From: Verticillium longisporum
Taxonomy: Eukaryota; Ascomycota; Sordariomycetes; Glomerellales; Plectosphaerellaceae
Direction: 5' to 3'
Length of the DNA stretch: 64,000 nt
Assembly (NCBI GenBank): GCA_019188255.1
Contig: JAETXT010000010.1
Coordinates: forward strand, 2,666,001 to 2,730,000
In this document: piece by piece, positions 55,150 through 64,000 of the stretch
Numbering within the stretch: the first letter of the stretch is position 1
Layout: each line of letters starts with the position of its first letter
Program-made: the position numbers and the translations under genes
The notes under the pieces: model-generated
The model's input: only the letters and a program-made list of their open reading frames with translations
What the model was told of the DNA's origin: nothing
Database searches by the model: none

Positions 55150-55935
55150 GCAATGACCTTCTCGACACGACGACCCTGGAGCTGAAGACGTTCATCAGCG
55201 ACATTCCTCCCTATGCTATACTGTCCCACACATCGGGCGATGATGACTTTCTCTTCGAGCACCTCCAGGTAAGCACACTCAATGCCCAGTCGTTGCACCC
55301 TGGACGAGGGCTTCGGGAGATACTCGCCAGCAAGCTCGCGCGCGGACAACCTCTAGGGTACGCATGGACAGACACATGCTGCATCGACAAATCCAGCAGT
55401 GCTGAGCTCTCCGAAGCGATCTATTCCATGTACGCCTGGTACCGTGGTTCGGCAGCTTGGTACGCCGGCTCGAGGATGTCACACTCGAGGGGACCAGTTT
55501 TGCTGGCCTCGACGAAAGCAGATGGTTTCGACGAGGATGGCCGTTGCAGGAGGTGCTGGTGCCTCACGGACTCACTTTTCGCGACAAGAACCGGATTGCC
55601 TGACCAGTCGATATGATATGACGTTGTGATACCGCTCATAAAATATCGGCCATGGCTAGAACAAGACACATGTATACGCCGAGAGCACTCCGTCCCAGCA
55701 ATCGTCAACTTCTATTGCCCAACCGAGGAGCTTTTCTGCCCGCGTGTCGTGTCGGATGTTTCACTGGGTTATCAAGAACGTACAAGTCGCAGCTATCATG
55801 TAGCAGGCATCCGGACGCACCACAACCCGAGTGAAGACATGACCTATAGTCTGTTGCGTCTCTTCCAAGTCACTCATGCCTCTGCTCCCCGGCGAAGGCA
55901 GAAATGCTTTCCGCAGCTACAGATGAGATCCTCGA
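55150..55935 (+). pseudogene. HET-domain gene remnant
   Basis: Decayed heterokaryon-incompatibility (HET, PF06985) gene. Recognisable pieces in order: PPYAILSHTSGDD (normally SHTWG), GYAWTDTCCIDKSSSAELSE in frame 0, then DESRWFRRGWPLQEVLVP about 55508-55560 one frame over, then EDMTYSLLRLF near 55833 and MPLLPGEGRNAFR from 55876 in another frame, followed quickly by stops. At least two frameshifts and several stop codons break it, so it cannot give a full HET protein. Intact HET proteins trigger cell death on contact with non-self nuclei. It lies about 650 bp from a dispersed repeat. Confidence 0.75.
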
Positions 55936-56595
55936 TTCGGACCCCGACCAGTCCATACTGTGATGGAGAGAGGAAAGCACCGACATGCATCGCCCATTTC
56001 ATAGCTCAATCCCTTCCTGGCATCGGCTCCATCGTGATTCAGTTTCTATCGCCCACGAACCTACTATCCTTTTGCCACAGAGACGTGCGTAGGACGCCAG
56101 ACGGGATCGTGCTCGGCGCATTGTTGGGACCTTGCTCCTTGACCTTTGATGGAGGATACTGAGGCCCGAGACTGACCTTGTCATTCTGGCGTGCGGTGTC
56201 GAGGCGGATGTGCTGACACGTGTAGGTATTGTTGTAACAATCGACGGCCAACGCAGACTCCACCGCGCGAAAGACTCCCGTCTCGTCATGTGTTCGCTCT
56301 CTTGCTCATGATCAAAACTTAATCCAGCATGGTTCAGAGCCCGACGTCTTGTCGTCCTGGTCAACAGGAAATAGAGGCGCCTTTCGCAGGGCCTTGCCTC
56401 AAACTCAAAACCTTGACCCTCCTTTCGATTGTGATGCTGTCTCCTATTTCTCTCGGAATTCCCCTCCTGGTATGAACAGAAGAGGAACCTATAAAGCCGA
56501 TTCCAGACGTAGTCAAGTGCGACATGGCAGACCTGAAACCCTATGAGAAACCTGTTTGCGGCTATATTCGGTATCAACTGCCACTGCTTGATGTA

Positions 56596-56751
56596 GAGCA
56601 GAGTGAAGAGGCCTTCCACACGTAGTCCACAGCAATAGTGTATGGGTTAAGGGTGGGAATACATCTGAACTCTGGCCCTCCGCGGTCCTTATATCAACGT
56701 TCTCGTAACCCTTAGCCCCTCATCGGCCCCCCTGTTCGGTGGCTCCGCAGG
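56596..56751. repeat. Degenerate dispersed repeat, copy 2
   Basis: Related to 27811-27981 in the same orientation: GAGCAGAGTGAAGAGG at the left, ACATCTGAACTCTGGCCCT in the middle, CGCGGTCCTTATAT, TCTCGTAACCC and GGTGGCTCCGCAGG at the right. Its first 37 bp match the reverse complement of 27680-27716 at 34 positions. No ORF. Confidence 0.7.
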
Positions 56752-57606
56752 ACCACCTGACATCACAACAAGGAGATCCGACCCGAGGAGACCGCAAGTG
56801 AGACTGGATATTCGCGACCTACGTGACTACACCCTACGTGCAGTTCCCGCCGTCCGGCTTACCCTCATCCTGGGCCCGGGAGACGCGAGCCATCCGAGCC
56901 GTCCTGGCGCCAAACTGAACAACACGCCTGACGCGACAACGCGTCTGAACCGGACCACCGAACTGGTCTACTTTCACCGGAGCGGCGCCCCTGGCTTCTT
57001 CCTCTTTGGCAGCAATCTCCTCTCCCGCACTGGGAAAGCATAGCCAACGGGTCCGTTGTTCGGTCCGGGACTGGCCGTCCGTAATGCCAATGCCTTCCTG
57101 CACGGCCGAAGACCTGGCCAGGTTTACATGCGGAGCAAACGGACAGTTGCTATGGCGAGATGGGTGGCCCATAAATACAAATCTACGCATCCCTTCTCGT
57201 CGAACTGTCCAATATGTGCGATTTCAAATGATAATGGGAGGCGACTCCGCGGGTCTGGGACGCATACTGACACGTCAAGTCGAGTTTTAGGCAACGGGTC
57301 TTACATTCCCGAGGTTAGTCGGTGCAGGGCTGACCGTACCTTGGGTTGGCATTTTGTCAATGGATAGTCCCTAAGGTGAGTTGTCGCACTTTCGACATGA
57401 CGGCTGAGTGAAGTGGCCAGTCAGATTTGGTGCCATTTTGTCAAGAACTAGAAATCCAGCATTCGCAAAATGAACACAGCATGTTAGAGTCATAGAATAT
57501 AAAAACGTGCAAAGCCTTCAGTAGCATGATCAATCGCCATCAATGGCCATCTAAAATGTATCAAAACGCCCCTGCACCTACCACCCAATGCAATGCTTTT
57601 AGAAGA
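56752..57606. other. Intergenic, no gene recognised
   Basis: About 850 bp downstream of the MFS gene. A 118-codon minus-strand frame without motif is judged spurious. Confidence 0.5.
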
Positions 57607-59480
57607 TCAAACAGTCTGCTTTCCAGCACGATCCTGCACACCCCCCGCCTTTTCCCTTTTCACCTCTGCCCTCGCCTTGCGCCTCTCAAGTCGTTCCTGT
57701 TCCTCTCTCATTTGCCTGATCAACGGACTCTTCGCGCGAATCCTCTCGCCGTACCTCCAGAACGCCAGCGGCACCGGTATGAGCGCAACCTCGAGCAGCC
57801 CCAGCAGCGTCCCTGCCCACTGCGGTGACAGCGTTGTGTACATGGCCGGGCCGGCGAGCGGCAGTACCCCGCCGGCGATGCTGCGAATGACGGCATTGCC
57901 GGCGAGAGCCGAGGCGGCGTAGATGCCGTAGGCGCCGGCGAGATAGTTGGATCCGTAGATGAAGGACAGGGTGTTGCCGGCGCCAAAGGGGATGCCAAAG
58001 GCGATGGGGATGGCCCAGTGGATCGTGACGGGCAGACAGGTCCAGGAGAAGACGAGCTGACCGAGAGGCGTGAGTATGGCGCCGAGGACCATGATGCGGG
58101 CGGCCGACTCGGGCAGGGGACGGCCAGTCGCAGGGTCGTGTCGATGCGCGTTGACAATACGGCGGAGCAGGGGCTCGGCAAAGATGGCCATGAGCGTGCC
58201 GATGCCGATGCCGAGGAACGCGAGGCCCGACGTGCCAGGGCCCCAGCCTCGGTGCTCAGAAAAGACGATGGGATAGGCGATGAAGCAGAGGTAGAGAATG
58301 GCGTAGATGACAGAGATCCTGCGAGAGTGAGCAAGGGGGTTGACGAAGCATTGGTCGAACCCAGACGTACCAGATGTTGGCAGCCCACAGAATTGGCTCT
58401 GTCGCGGCTAGTATAAAAGGGCGGCTCATGTTCGTCTTGATGAGCTCAACCTTGGATACCTTGGCGTCGTACCTGCACCACCAACGAGGATCGTCCGTCT
58501 CCTTGCGTAGCTTGGCCGCCTTCCGTTGGAGCAGGGTTGGAGCGTACGTCTCCTTGACGGTCAACATCATGACGATGCTGACACCTGCGATGATGAGCAC
58601 GAGCCAATTACACCACCTCCATCCAAGATACTGAAAGACAAAACCGCCGATGATAGGTCCAGTCACTGGTCCATTGAGAGGCGCAATAGACCATAGCGAC
58701 ATGTACTTGGCACGGCGATCCTCGGTGGAAATGTCGACAATAGTGCCGGGGCTATTGGAGATCAAAGCAGCACCAAACATGGCTCTAGGAGAAGGTCAGA
58801 CTTATTCTGTGACGGGAATGGCTGGCACTAGATATATTGACTGACCCAACGAATCTGCAGGCAAACATTTGTTCCAGGGATGTCGCGAGAGCACAGGGAA
58901 TGATCATGATTGTTGACAAGACCATGCACACAATATAGATCTTGCGACGGCCGTAGAGCTCGCTCAGCGGAGCAACAACGAGGCTTCCTGTCGCGAGACC
59001 AAGAAGGTACGTGGTGACTCCCAATGCCGTGTACGATTTGGAGGCGTTGTATTCCTCCATGAGACCCGGGATCGAGGCGGTGTAACTGGTACTGTACAGG
59101 ACCACGATCCAACACGAGATGGAGACGACAAACATGACCCAGGCACGATACCACTTGGACCAATTCCTCGGATTGTCGGGGTCGTCTGCAGTGAATTCGA
59201 CCTCGAAATCAGGTGGCCGAGAGGCCGTGCTGGCTTCTGTTCGAACGCGTGACAGTGGCTCACCCGCGCCAGGCGCCTCGTCGATTTCGTAGTCGGTGTC
59301 GCGGCGCAGGGCCTTCTCCAAGACATCGTGTGACGAGTCGGACTCGTCGCATGGATGTCCAGATGCTCGCTCGGTGCCTGACCTGGTCCTGTCGTTGTTG
59401 CTGTGCAGGGATGGGGTTGATGACCTCCAGTCGCCTCCGGCTCCGGCGCCCTTTTCCGGGTCGGGCGAGGAGGAAGCCAT
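57607..59480 (-). CDS. MFS drug:H+ antiporter, DHA1 type
   Basis: Twelve-helix major facilitator of the DHA1 (polyamine/drug) group, plasma membrane. Minus-strand exons 59480-58846, 58784-58371 and 58318-57607 give 586 aa. Junctions read CRFVG-AMFGAALISNSPG and NIW-ISVIYAILYLCF, both family-conserved. Motif A is the PLSELYGRRKIYIV loop; the antiporter motif C is SIAPLNGPVTGPIIGG. The N-terminus of about 100 residues is hydrophilic and Ser/Asp-rich, ending in the DDPDNPRNWSKWYR box typical of fungal DHA1 carriers. The C-terminus is a charged helix (MREEQERLERRKARAEVKRE). Substrate is unknown; no biosynthetic genes flank it. Confidence 0.93.
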
Positions 59481-60817
59481 GCTGTCTCAAATCGGGCGAG
59501 CACAGGGTCCGGCACGCGACAAAGTGGGCTCAATCTCACGAAGCGGATCGAAGCGAGCCGAGACACTAGGGGACCAGTTTGACAGGCGACAAACAGCAAG
59601 AGCCGAACATCGGGGCCGTGGGAGCGCAGAAGACGAGAGGAACAAGATGATGAGTGAAACGATGCGGCACTCGAGAAGCAGCGAAGGCGAAGCAGAAGTC
59701 ATTTGTAATGGAGTCTATGGGCCCCACACCCCACAAAGGTGCAGCGGAGGCTTTGGGTAGGCGAAGATGCAAAGAAGAAGCGGCGAACGTGGTTGGCATC
59801 CATCGGTCCCTCTGGGCAAGGCGTGCCAGGGTCTGAGGAGGGTGGGGGTCGGTTCGGGAATAGCGGCGGATGTTGAAGGCCTGAGGGCATGCTCACCAAC
59901 AAGGTTAGGTGCGGATAGAGGTCAAGGGGCGTCAAGGGCGTCTGCAGCTGCAATGTTAGCTCTGACGATCGGTAGCGTGCTAGGCAAAGACGTGATGCTC
60001 TCTTGGCGTTGATCACCTACCTCTAGGCCAACCGACGAGATGCTTTGGCGGGGCCAGCCGAGGTACTTGACATGGCAGACAACGGACACGGCCTTGACGG
60101 CCGGTGAGAGAGGGGTTTCACGACTTTTTCTCCTTGCTCCTCTCCTAGTGACAGGATTGCCGACGTAGAGAGCGTGCTAGCAGCGGCAGCAGTACATGTA
60201 TGCGGCAGGCCAGCGAGAATGGGTTTAGCGGTGATAGGATCCCCGCAGTGTGCTGTACATGGTAGGCACCTGTCGGATCCGATTTGCGGACGAGAACGGA
60301 GATGACTCGGATGCTGTCATTGAACTGGGCTGGGTTTTCGAAGATCAGGCCTATGGCCAGGCTGAGTACACGCTAGACGTTGGCCGACGACGTATCTCGA
60401 TGTCTTCCTTTGTACACCGATGATACTCCAGGGTAGTACTGGCCATGGACGACAGGGAAGTTAAGGTTGACAGTCTGCACGAAGGCAGCAGCAGGACAAC
60501 AGGAGTAGAGAATCCACCCCGAGCGATGCATTACCTAAGCAGGATCATGAGGCCCGCCTCGATAACCAGACTCCACCCAGATAGCTGAAAAATAGCAAGG
60601 GCACCACCAGCACCACCAGCACCACCAGCACCACCAGCACCAGCAGCAACAGCAACGCCAGGAAGCAGCACGATGCACTCCGATCGACGACGGCGATCCA
60701 TGACCACGACCCGTGCCGAGCTCATCTCCCATTGACGCCTCAACCCGACGAGGCGCGACGACACCATCGGCGAATCATCAGAAAACGACACACAGGGACC
60801 TTGTTGCAACATCATTG
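59481..60817. repeat. Intergenic with CACCACCAG repeats
   Basis: 1.3 kb without a convincing gene. A 9-bp repeat (CACCACCAG, four copies) lies at about 60602-60637 and decays into CAGCAGCAA. It holds the divergent promoters of the MFS and HAD/RGG genes. Confidence 0.6.
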
Positions 60818-60991
60818 ATGTTCACTGTGCTCCACAAACACTTGACTGCTCGCGCCCTCCTCTCGTCAACCCTCCGCCCGCCTCGGGTCTTTACCTCTCA
60901 GGTCTCTACCTTGCCCATCAGCTCCCACGGCCACGCCCACGCCAACACAAACACCCGTCGCAGCCAGCGCCGGCCACCGCTATCTCCGACC

Positions 60992-62880
60992 ATGGCATCA
61001 GCGTATGCCGCTTTCTCTAAAGGCGGCTACTCTCAGCAAACTGCTCCGCCAACACCCTCTCCCACCGTCACAGCTCTCAACAGATGGAGCATCTTGACCA
61101 ACACACAACTCCCAGGTCCGTCACAACCTGACCAAACTCCCTGCTAAGCTCTCTGGGCCCTGAATCTGACCAGCTTCTCAGCCGTCGACACAATCAAGGC
61201 GTTACACGTCTATGATTTTGACAACACCCGTAAGCAGTAGCCCCTTCTCCCCCACGAGTCGATGCCTGCCTGCCTTCTGCTACGTCATACTCAAACATGT
61301 TCGCCATAGTCTTCAAAACCCCCCTGCCGAACCCCGCCCTCTGGGTCGGCACCACGATCGGCACCCTCAGCAGCCAGGACACACTGATCAACGGTGGCTG
61401 GTGGCACGACTCCCGCATCCTCGCCGCCACGGGCGAGGGCGCCGACGCCGAGGAGAAGCGCGCGTGGGACGGCTGGTGGAACGAAAAGATTGTCGAGCTC
61501 ATCACCCTGAGCACCAAGCAAAAGGACGCATTGTGCGTCTTGCTCACCGGCCGCTCCGAGCGCGGCTTCTCCGACCTCATCAAGCGCATGATCAAGAGCA
61601 AGGGCCTCGAGTTCGACATGATCGGCCTCAAGCCCGCCGTCAGCCCCACGAACCAGCACTTCAAGAGCACCATGCACTTCAAGCAGCTCTTCCACGAGGC
61701 TATGATGGAGACTTTCAAGTACCCCGAGGAGATTTCCACCTTCGAGGACCGCCCCAAGCACGTCAAGGGCTTCCGCGACTTCATGTCCGACTACATCCGC
61801 CGCCAGAACGGTCCCACGCCGCACCTGCGCACCCGCGGCCCCATCAGCGCCGAGGTCGTCCAGGTCGCCGACATGACGACGACCCTCGACCCCGTCGCTG
61901 AGGTCGCTGAGGTTCAGCACATGATCAATCTGCACAACGAAGCCGTCGCCAGACCTCAGCAGCAAGCACAACCGCCGCACATGCGTCCCAAGCGCCTCGT
62001 CATCAAAAAGACCGTCTTCTTCACCGGCTACATGCTCGACAAGCAGGACACGACCGAGCTCATCAAAATGGCCAAGGCCCAGATCCCCGCCGGTATGCCT
62101 GACCACGAGCTCAAGTTCCACGCCAACAACATTCTCATCTGCCCCCGCCCCTGCCCGGCCTCCATCCTCGATAAGGTCGGCGGCATGGGCGCCAAGATGA
62201 AGTGGGAAGTCACCGGCACCGCCTGCTACGAGAACTCCATCTGGGCCGCCTGCCTGCGCCCGCTGCCCCCCAACGCCAAGTTCCACACCGACAACCCCTC
62301 GCCCCTGGTCGTTCTCGCGCTGCGCAAGGGCGCACGCCCTGTCGACGCTGGCAAGATCCAGAACTGGCAGCCCGTCTCCGCCGACCGCGCTCTCAGCTTT
62401 GAGACGACGGTGGGCGAGAAGGTCATTCTGCGCATCGAGGCCGAGGACCCTCGCGAGGACGAGTACGAGTCGCTGTTCGCCAACAAGGGCGCCAAGAGGA
62501 AGCACGCCGGCGACGAGGTCGGCGCACAACACAACCACGGCGGCCAGGGCGGACCGAACCACCGTGGCGGCCGCAACGAGCGGCGCGACTTCCACTCGGG
62601 CGGCCGCGGCGGGCGAGGCGGCAACAACAACAATCATAACAATAACTTCCGCGGCGGCCAGCGAGGCAACGGCAAGGGCGGTCGAGGGGGACGCGGCGGC
62701 GGCGGCGGCGGACACGGCTACCGTAGTCTGGATGACGTGGAGCCTCGCAACCAGCAGGGCGGGTATGGAACGACGGTGGAGTACGACGAGCCGACTACGA
62801 GTCCCGGCTTCCAGCAGGGCCGGGCGGGAGGCGCGCCCTACAATGGCGGCAACAACGCTGACCTGCAGAACTACTACTAG
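60992..62880 (+). CDS. HAD-like 'Swiss Army Knife RNA repair' domain protein with RGG-box tail
   Basis: Exons 60992-61115, 61182-61229 and 61310-62880 give 580 aa. Splicing builds ALHVYDFDNT-LFKTPLPNP, the HAD motif I (DxDxT); motif II is LLTGRSERGF. The family (HAD_SAK_1, PF10307) is named for predicted RNA-repair links; activity is not established. A second conserved block spans KKTVFFTGYML to GTACYENSIWAACLRP. The last 110 residues are rich in Gly, Arg and Asn with RGG repeats, typical of RNA binding. An in-frame ATG at 60818 would add 58 residues resembling a mitochondrial presequence (MFTVLHKHLTARALLSSTLR). I chose 60992 as the start of the conserved protein. The second exon is only 48 nt. 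Confidence 0.88.
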
Positions 62881-63326
62881 CGCATCGTTTTGTGTAGTAG
62901 GGTCCCGAAGAGCTGAATGGCCGAGGAGGGGTGATTGGTGACAATAACCTGCAGACGGTCACTCTGCACCAGAAAGGAGGGTTTCGGGCCTTTCGAGTGG
63001 ACCACCTTTGCAGTCGCGAGGCTCACGTTTCAGTGTGCGGAGACGGCGTTTTGTATCTCTTTTGCTTTCTTCGAGCAGCAACGGCGTCAGGGGCAACGGA
63101 AAGGGGGAAAGGAGGGGACAGGAACAGACATGATGTTCCTCAAGGTCATACCCAAGATCACCATAGGTAGCCCGCAGCGGGCCGTGTCAAATGAACCATT
63201 TCGTCTTTTCATTCGGCTGCATTTATATGCATGTGTATCAAACATGAGCCATGCCATTGATCTGAAACACGTCTAGACGATGCCCTCAAAATGCAGTCTC
63301 TTGGTCGTGAGGCCGTGACAGAGATC
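62881..63326. other. Convergent 3' region, no gene
   Basis: About 450 bp between the stops of two convergent genes; it presumably holds both 3' UTRs. No ORF is recognised. Confidence 0.5.
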
Positions 63327-64000
63327 CTACTCGTCGTCACTGTCATCCTCGTCATCGTCGTCGTCATCCTCCTCCTCGGCGTTCTCGAGCCACTCGACGA
63401 GAACCCTACACCTCTCGCGCACGGCAGCCATGGCCTCGCCGGCCGCAGCCCTCTCGTCGCCCCACCACGCGATAATGGCCTCCTCCTCGAGCACGTCGAG
63501 GCCGTAGAGCCGCTGCAGCAGCGCCGCGAGCACGGTGCCGGCGCGGGCGGCCTCGAGGGCGCGCACGCCGACGAGGGCCCTCTGCAGCGCGAGGACAAAG
63601 TCGCGCTGCTCGGGCTCGCCGCCGCCGACGCCGACCTCGCGGATGAAGGACGGGGCGCCGCTGCGGGCGGCGAGGGCGGCGTCGGCGGCCTTGGCGGGCT
63701 CGAGGGCGCCGTGCGCGGGCGTCAGCAGCTCGGCGGCGCGGCGCGCAAAGGCCACGGCCACGGCCTTGCGCATCTGCACGTCTGACGCGTCGTTGGCGAG
63801 GCGCAGGCCCATGAACTCGAGCTTGGCCGAGTCAAAGTCGCCCGTGTCGTCGCGCAGCGCGTCGAGGAGGCCGTGCACGGCGTCCTGGTGGAAGGAGGAC
63901 GCTGCCGACGACGACGACGACCTGCCGCCGGCGCCGCCCGAGTCGTCTGACGCGAAGGACGAGAGGCGCTGGCGCGACTCGTCGGCCGACAGCGACGTGT
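63327..64000 (-). CDS. eIF2B epsilon subunit, C-terminal W2 domain (5' end outside window)
   Basis: Catalytic (guanine-nucleotide exchange) subunit of translation initiation factor eIF2B; exchanges GDP for GTP on eIF2. Only the last 224 codons are in the window, from 63998 down to the stop at 63327. A Ser/Asp-rich linker precedes the W2/HEAT domain: KLEFMGLRLANDASDVQMRK, then LYGLDVLEEEAIIAWWGDE and LVEWLENAEEED. The paired Trp and acidic cluster are the AA-box features that touch eIF2 beta and gamma. It ends in an unbroken Asp/Glu tail, as in fungal homologues. The nucleotidyltransferase-like and hexapeptide domains would lie beyond 64000. Confidence 0.88.
   Translation of the reverse strand, partial: TSLSADESRQRLSSFASDDSGGAGGRSSSSSAASSFHQDAVHGLLDALRDDTGDFDSAKLEFMGLRLANDASDVQMRKAVAVAFARRAAELLTPAHGALEPAKAADAALAARSGAPSFIREVGVGGGEPEQRDFVLALQRALVGVRALEAARAGTVLAALLQRLYGLDVLEEEAIIAWWGDERAAAGEAMAAVRERCRVLVEWLENAEEEDDDDDDEDDSDDE

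Noticed and set aside
61291..62715. 474-codon open frame opposite the HAD/RGG gene
   Set aside because: Antisense shadow of a well-supported coding sequence, low-complexity Ala/Val/Gly protein.

Overview
The window is nuclear DNA of a filamentous ascomycete (Pezizomycotina, most like a Sordariomycete). The reasons are short GT-AG introns of about 50-100 nt with CTAAC-type branch points, a lone dispersed 5S rRNA gene, an intron-containing tRNA, and typical fungal families: Ppo oxygenase, GH72 Gel transglycosylase, Pth11-like receptor, Zn2Cys6 regulator, HET domain, tannase. Gene models were spliced by hand and each was checked for frame across junctions.

Layout. 0-8.5 kb: 3' end of an O-methyltransferase, then a convergent pair of a PAP2 lipid phosphatase and an RGS-domain membrane protein, then about 3 kb with no gene. 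8.5-16.5 kb: GH31 glycosidase, two tandem-repeat arrays, a small frameshifted gene, a small mitochondrial protein, a DapA-type aldolase and an aspartate aminotransferase. 17-28 kb is accessory in character: a small secreted protein, a tannase/feruloyl esterase, a Pth11-like receptor, a secreted carboxylesterase, an orphan ORF and a degenerate dispersed repeat. 28.9-42 kb: a Zn2Cys6 regulator carrying a bZIP-like C-terminus, a D-amino-acid oxidase with an in-frame stop, a low-complexity protein, a small acidic protein, a Mup1/LAT amino acid permease, the 5S rRNA and a DUF2235 hydrolase. 44-55 kb: a large Ppo fatty-acid oxygenase, an intron-bearing tRNA, guanylate kinase, a GPI-anchored GH72 enzyme and two small conserved proteins. 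55-64 kb: a decayed HET-domain gene next to a second copy of the dispersed repeat, a DHA1 MFS transporter, a HAD/RGG-box protein and the 3' end of eIF2B epsilon.

No biosynthetic gene cluster or new multigene system is evident; the genes look like independent loci. The secreted esterases, receptor, permease and small secreted protein suit a saprotroph or host-associated fungus.

The most interesting points are: (1) the regulator combining an intact Zn2Cys6 domain with a zipper whose basic region has lost its two invariant residues; (2) three genes (Ppo, guanylate kinase and a small ORF), each broken by what looks like one missing C in a C run, which points to homopolymer errors in the assembly rather than biology; (3) a D-amino-acid oxidase with an in-frame TAA; (4) an 18-bp tandem duplication in the GH31 catalytic domain; (5) a diverged repeat family at 27.7 and 56.6 kb; (6) a 15-nt microexon and a GC-AG intron.
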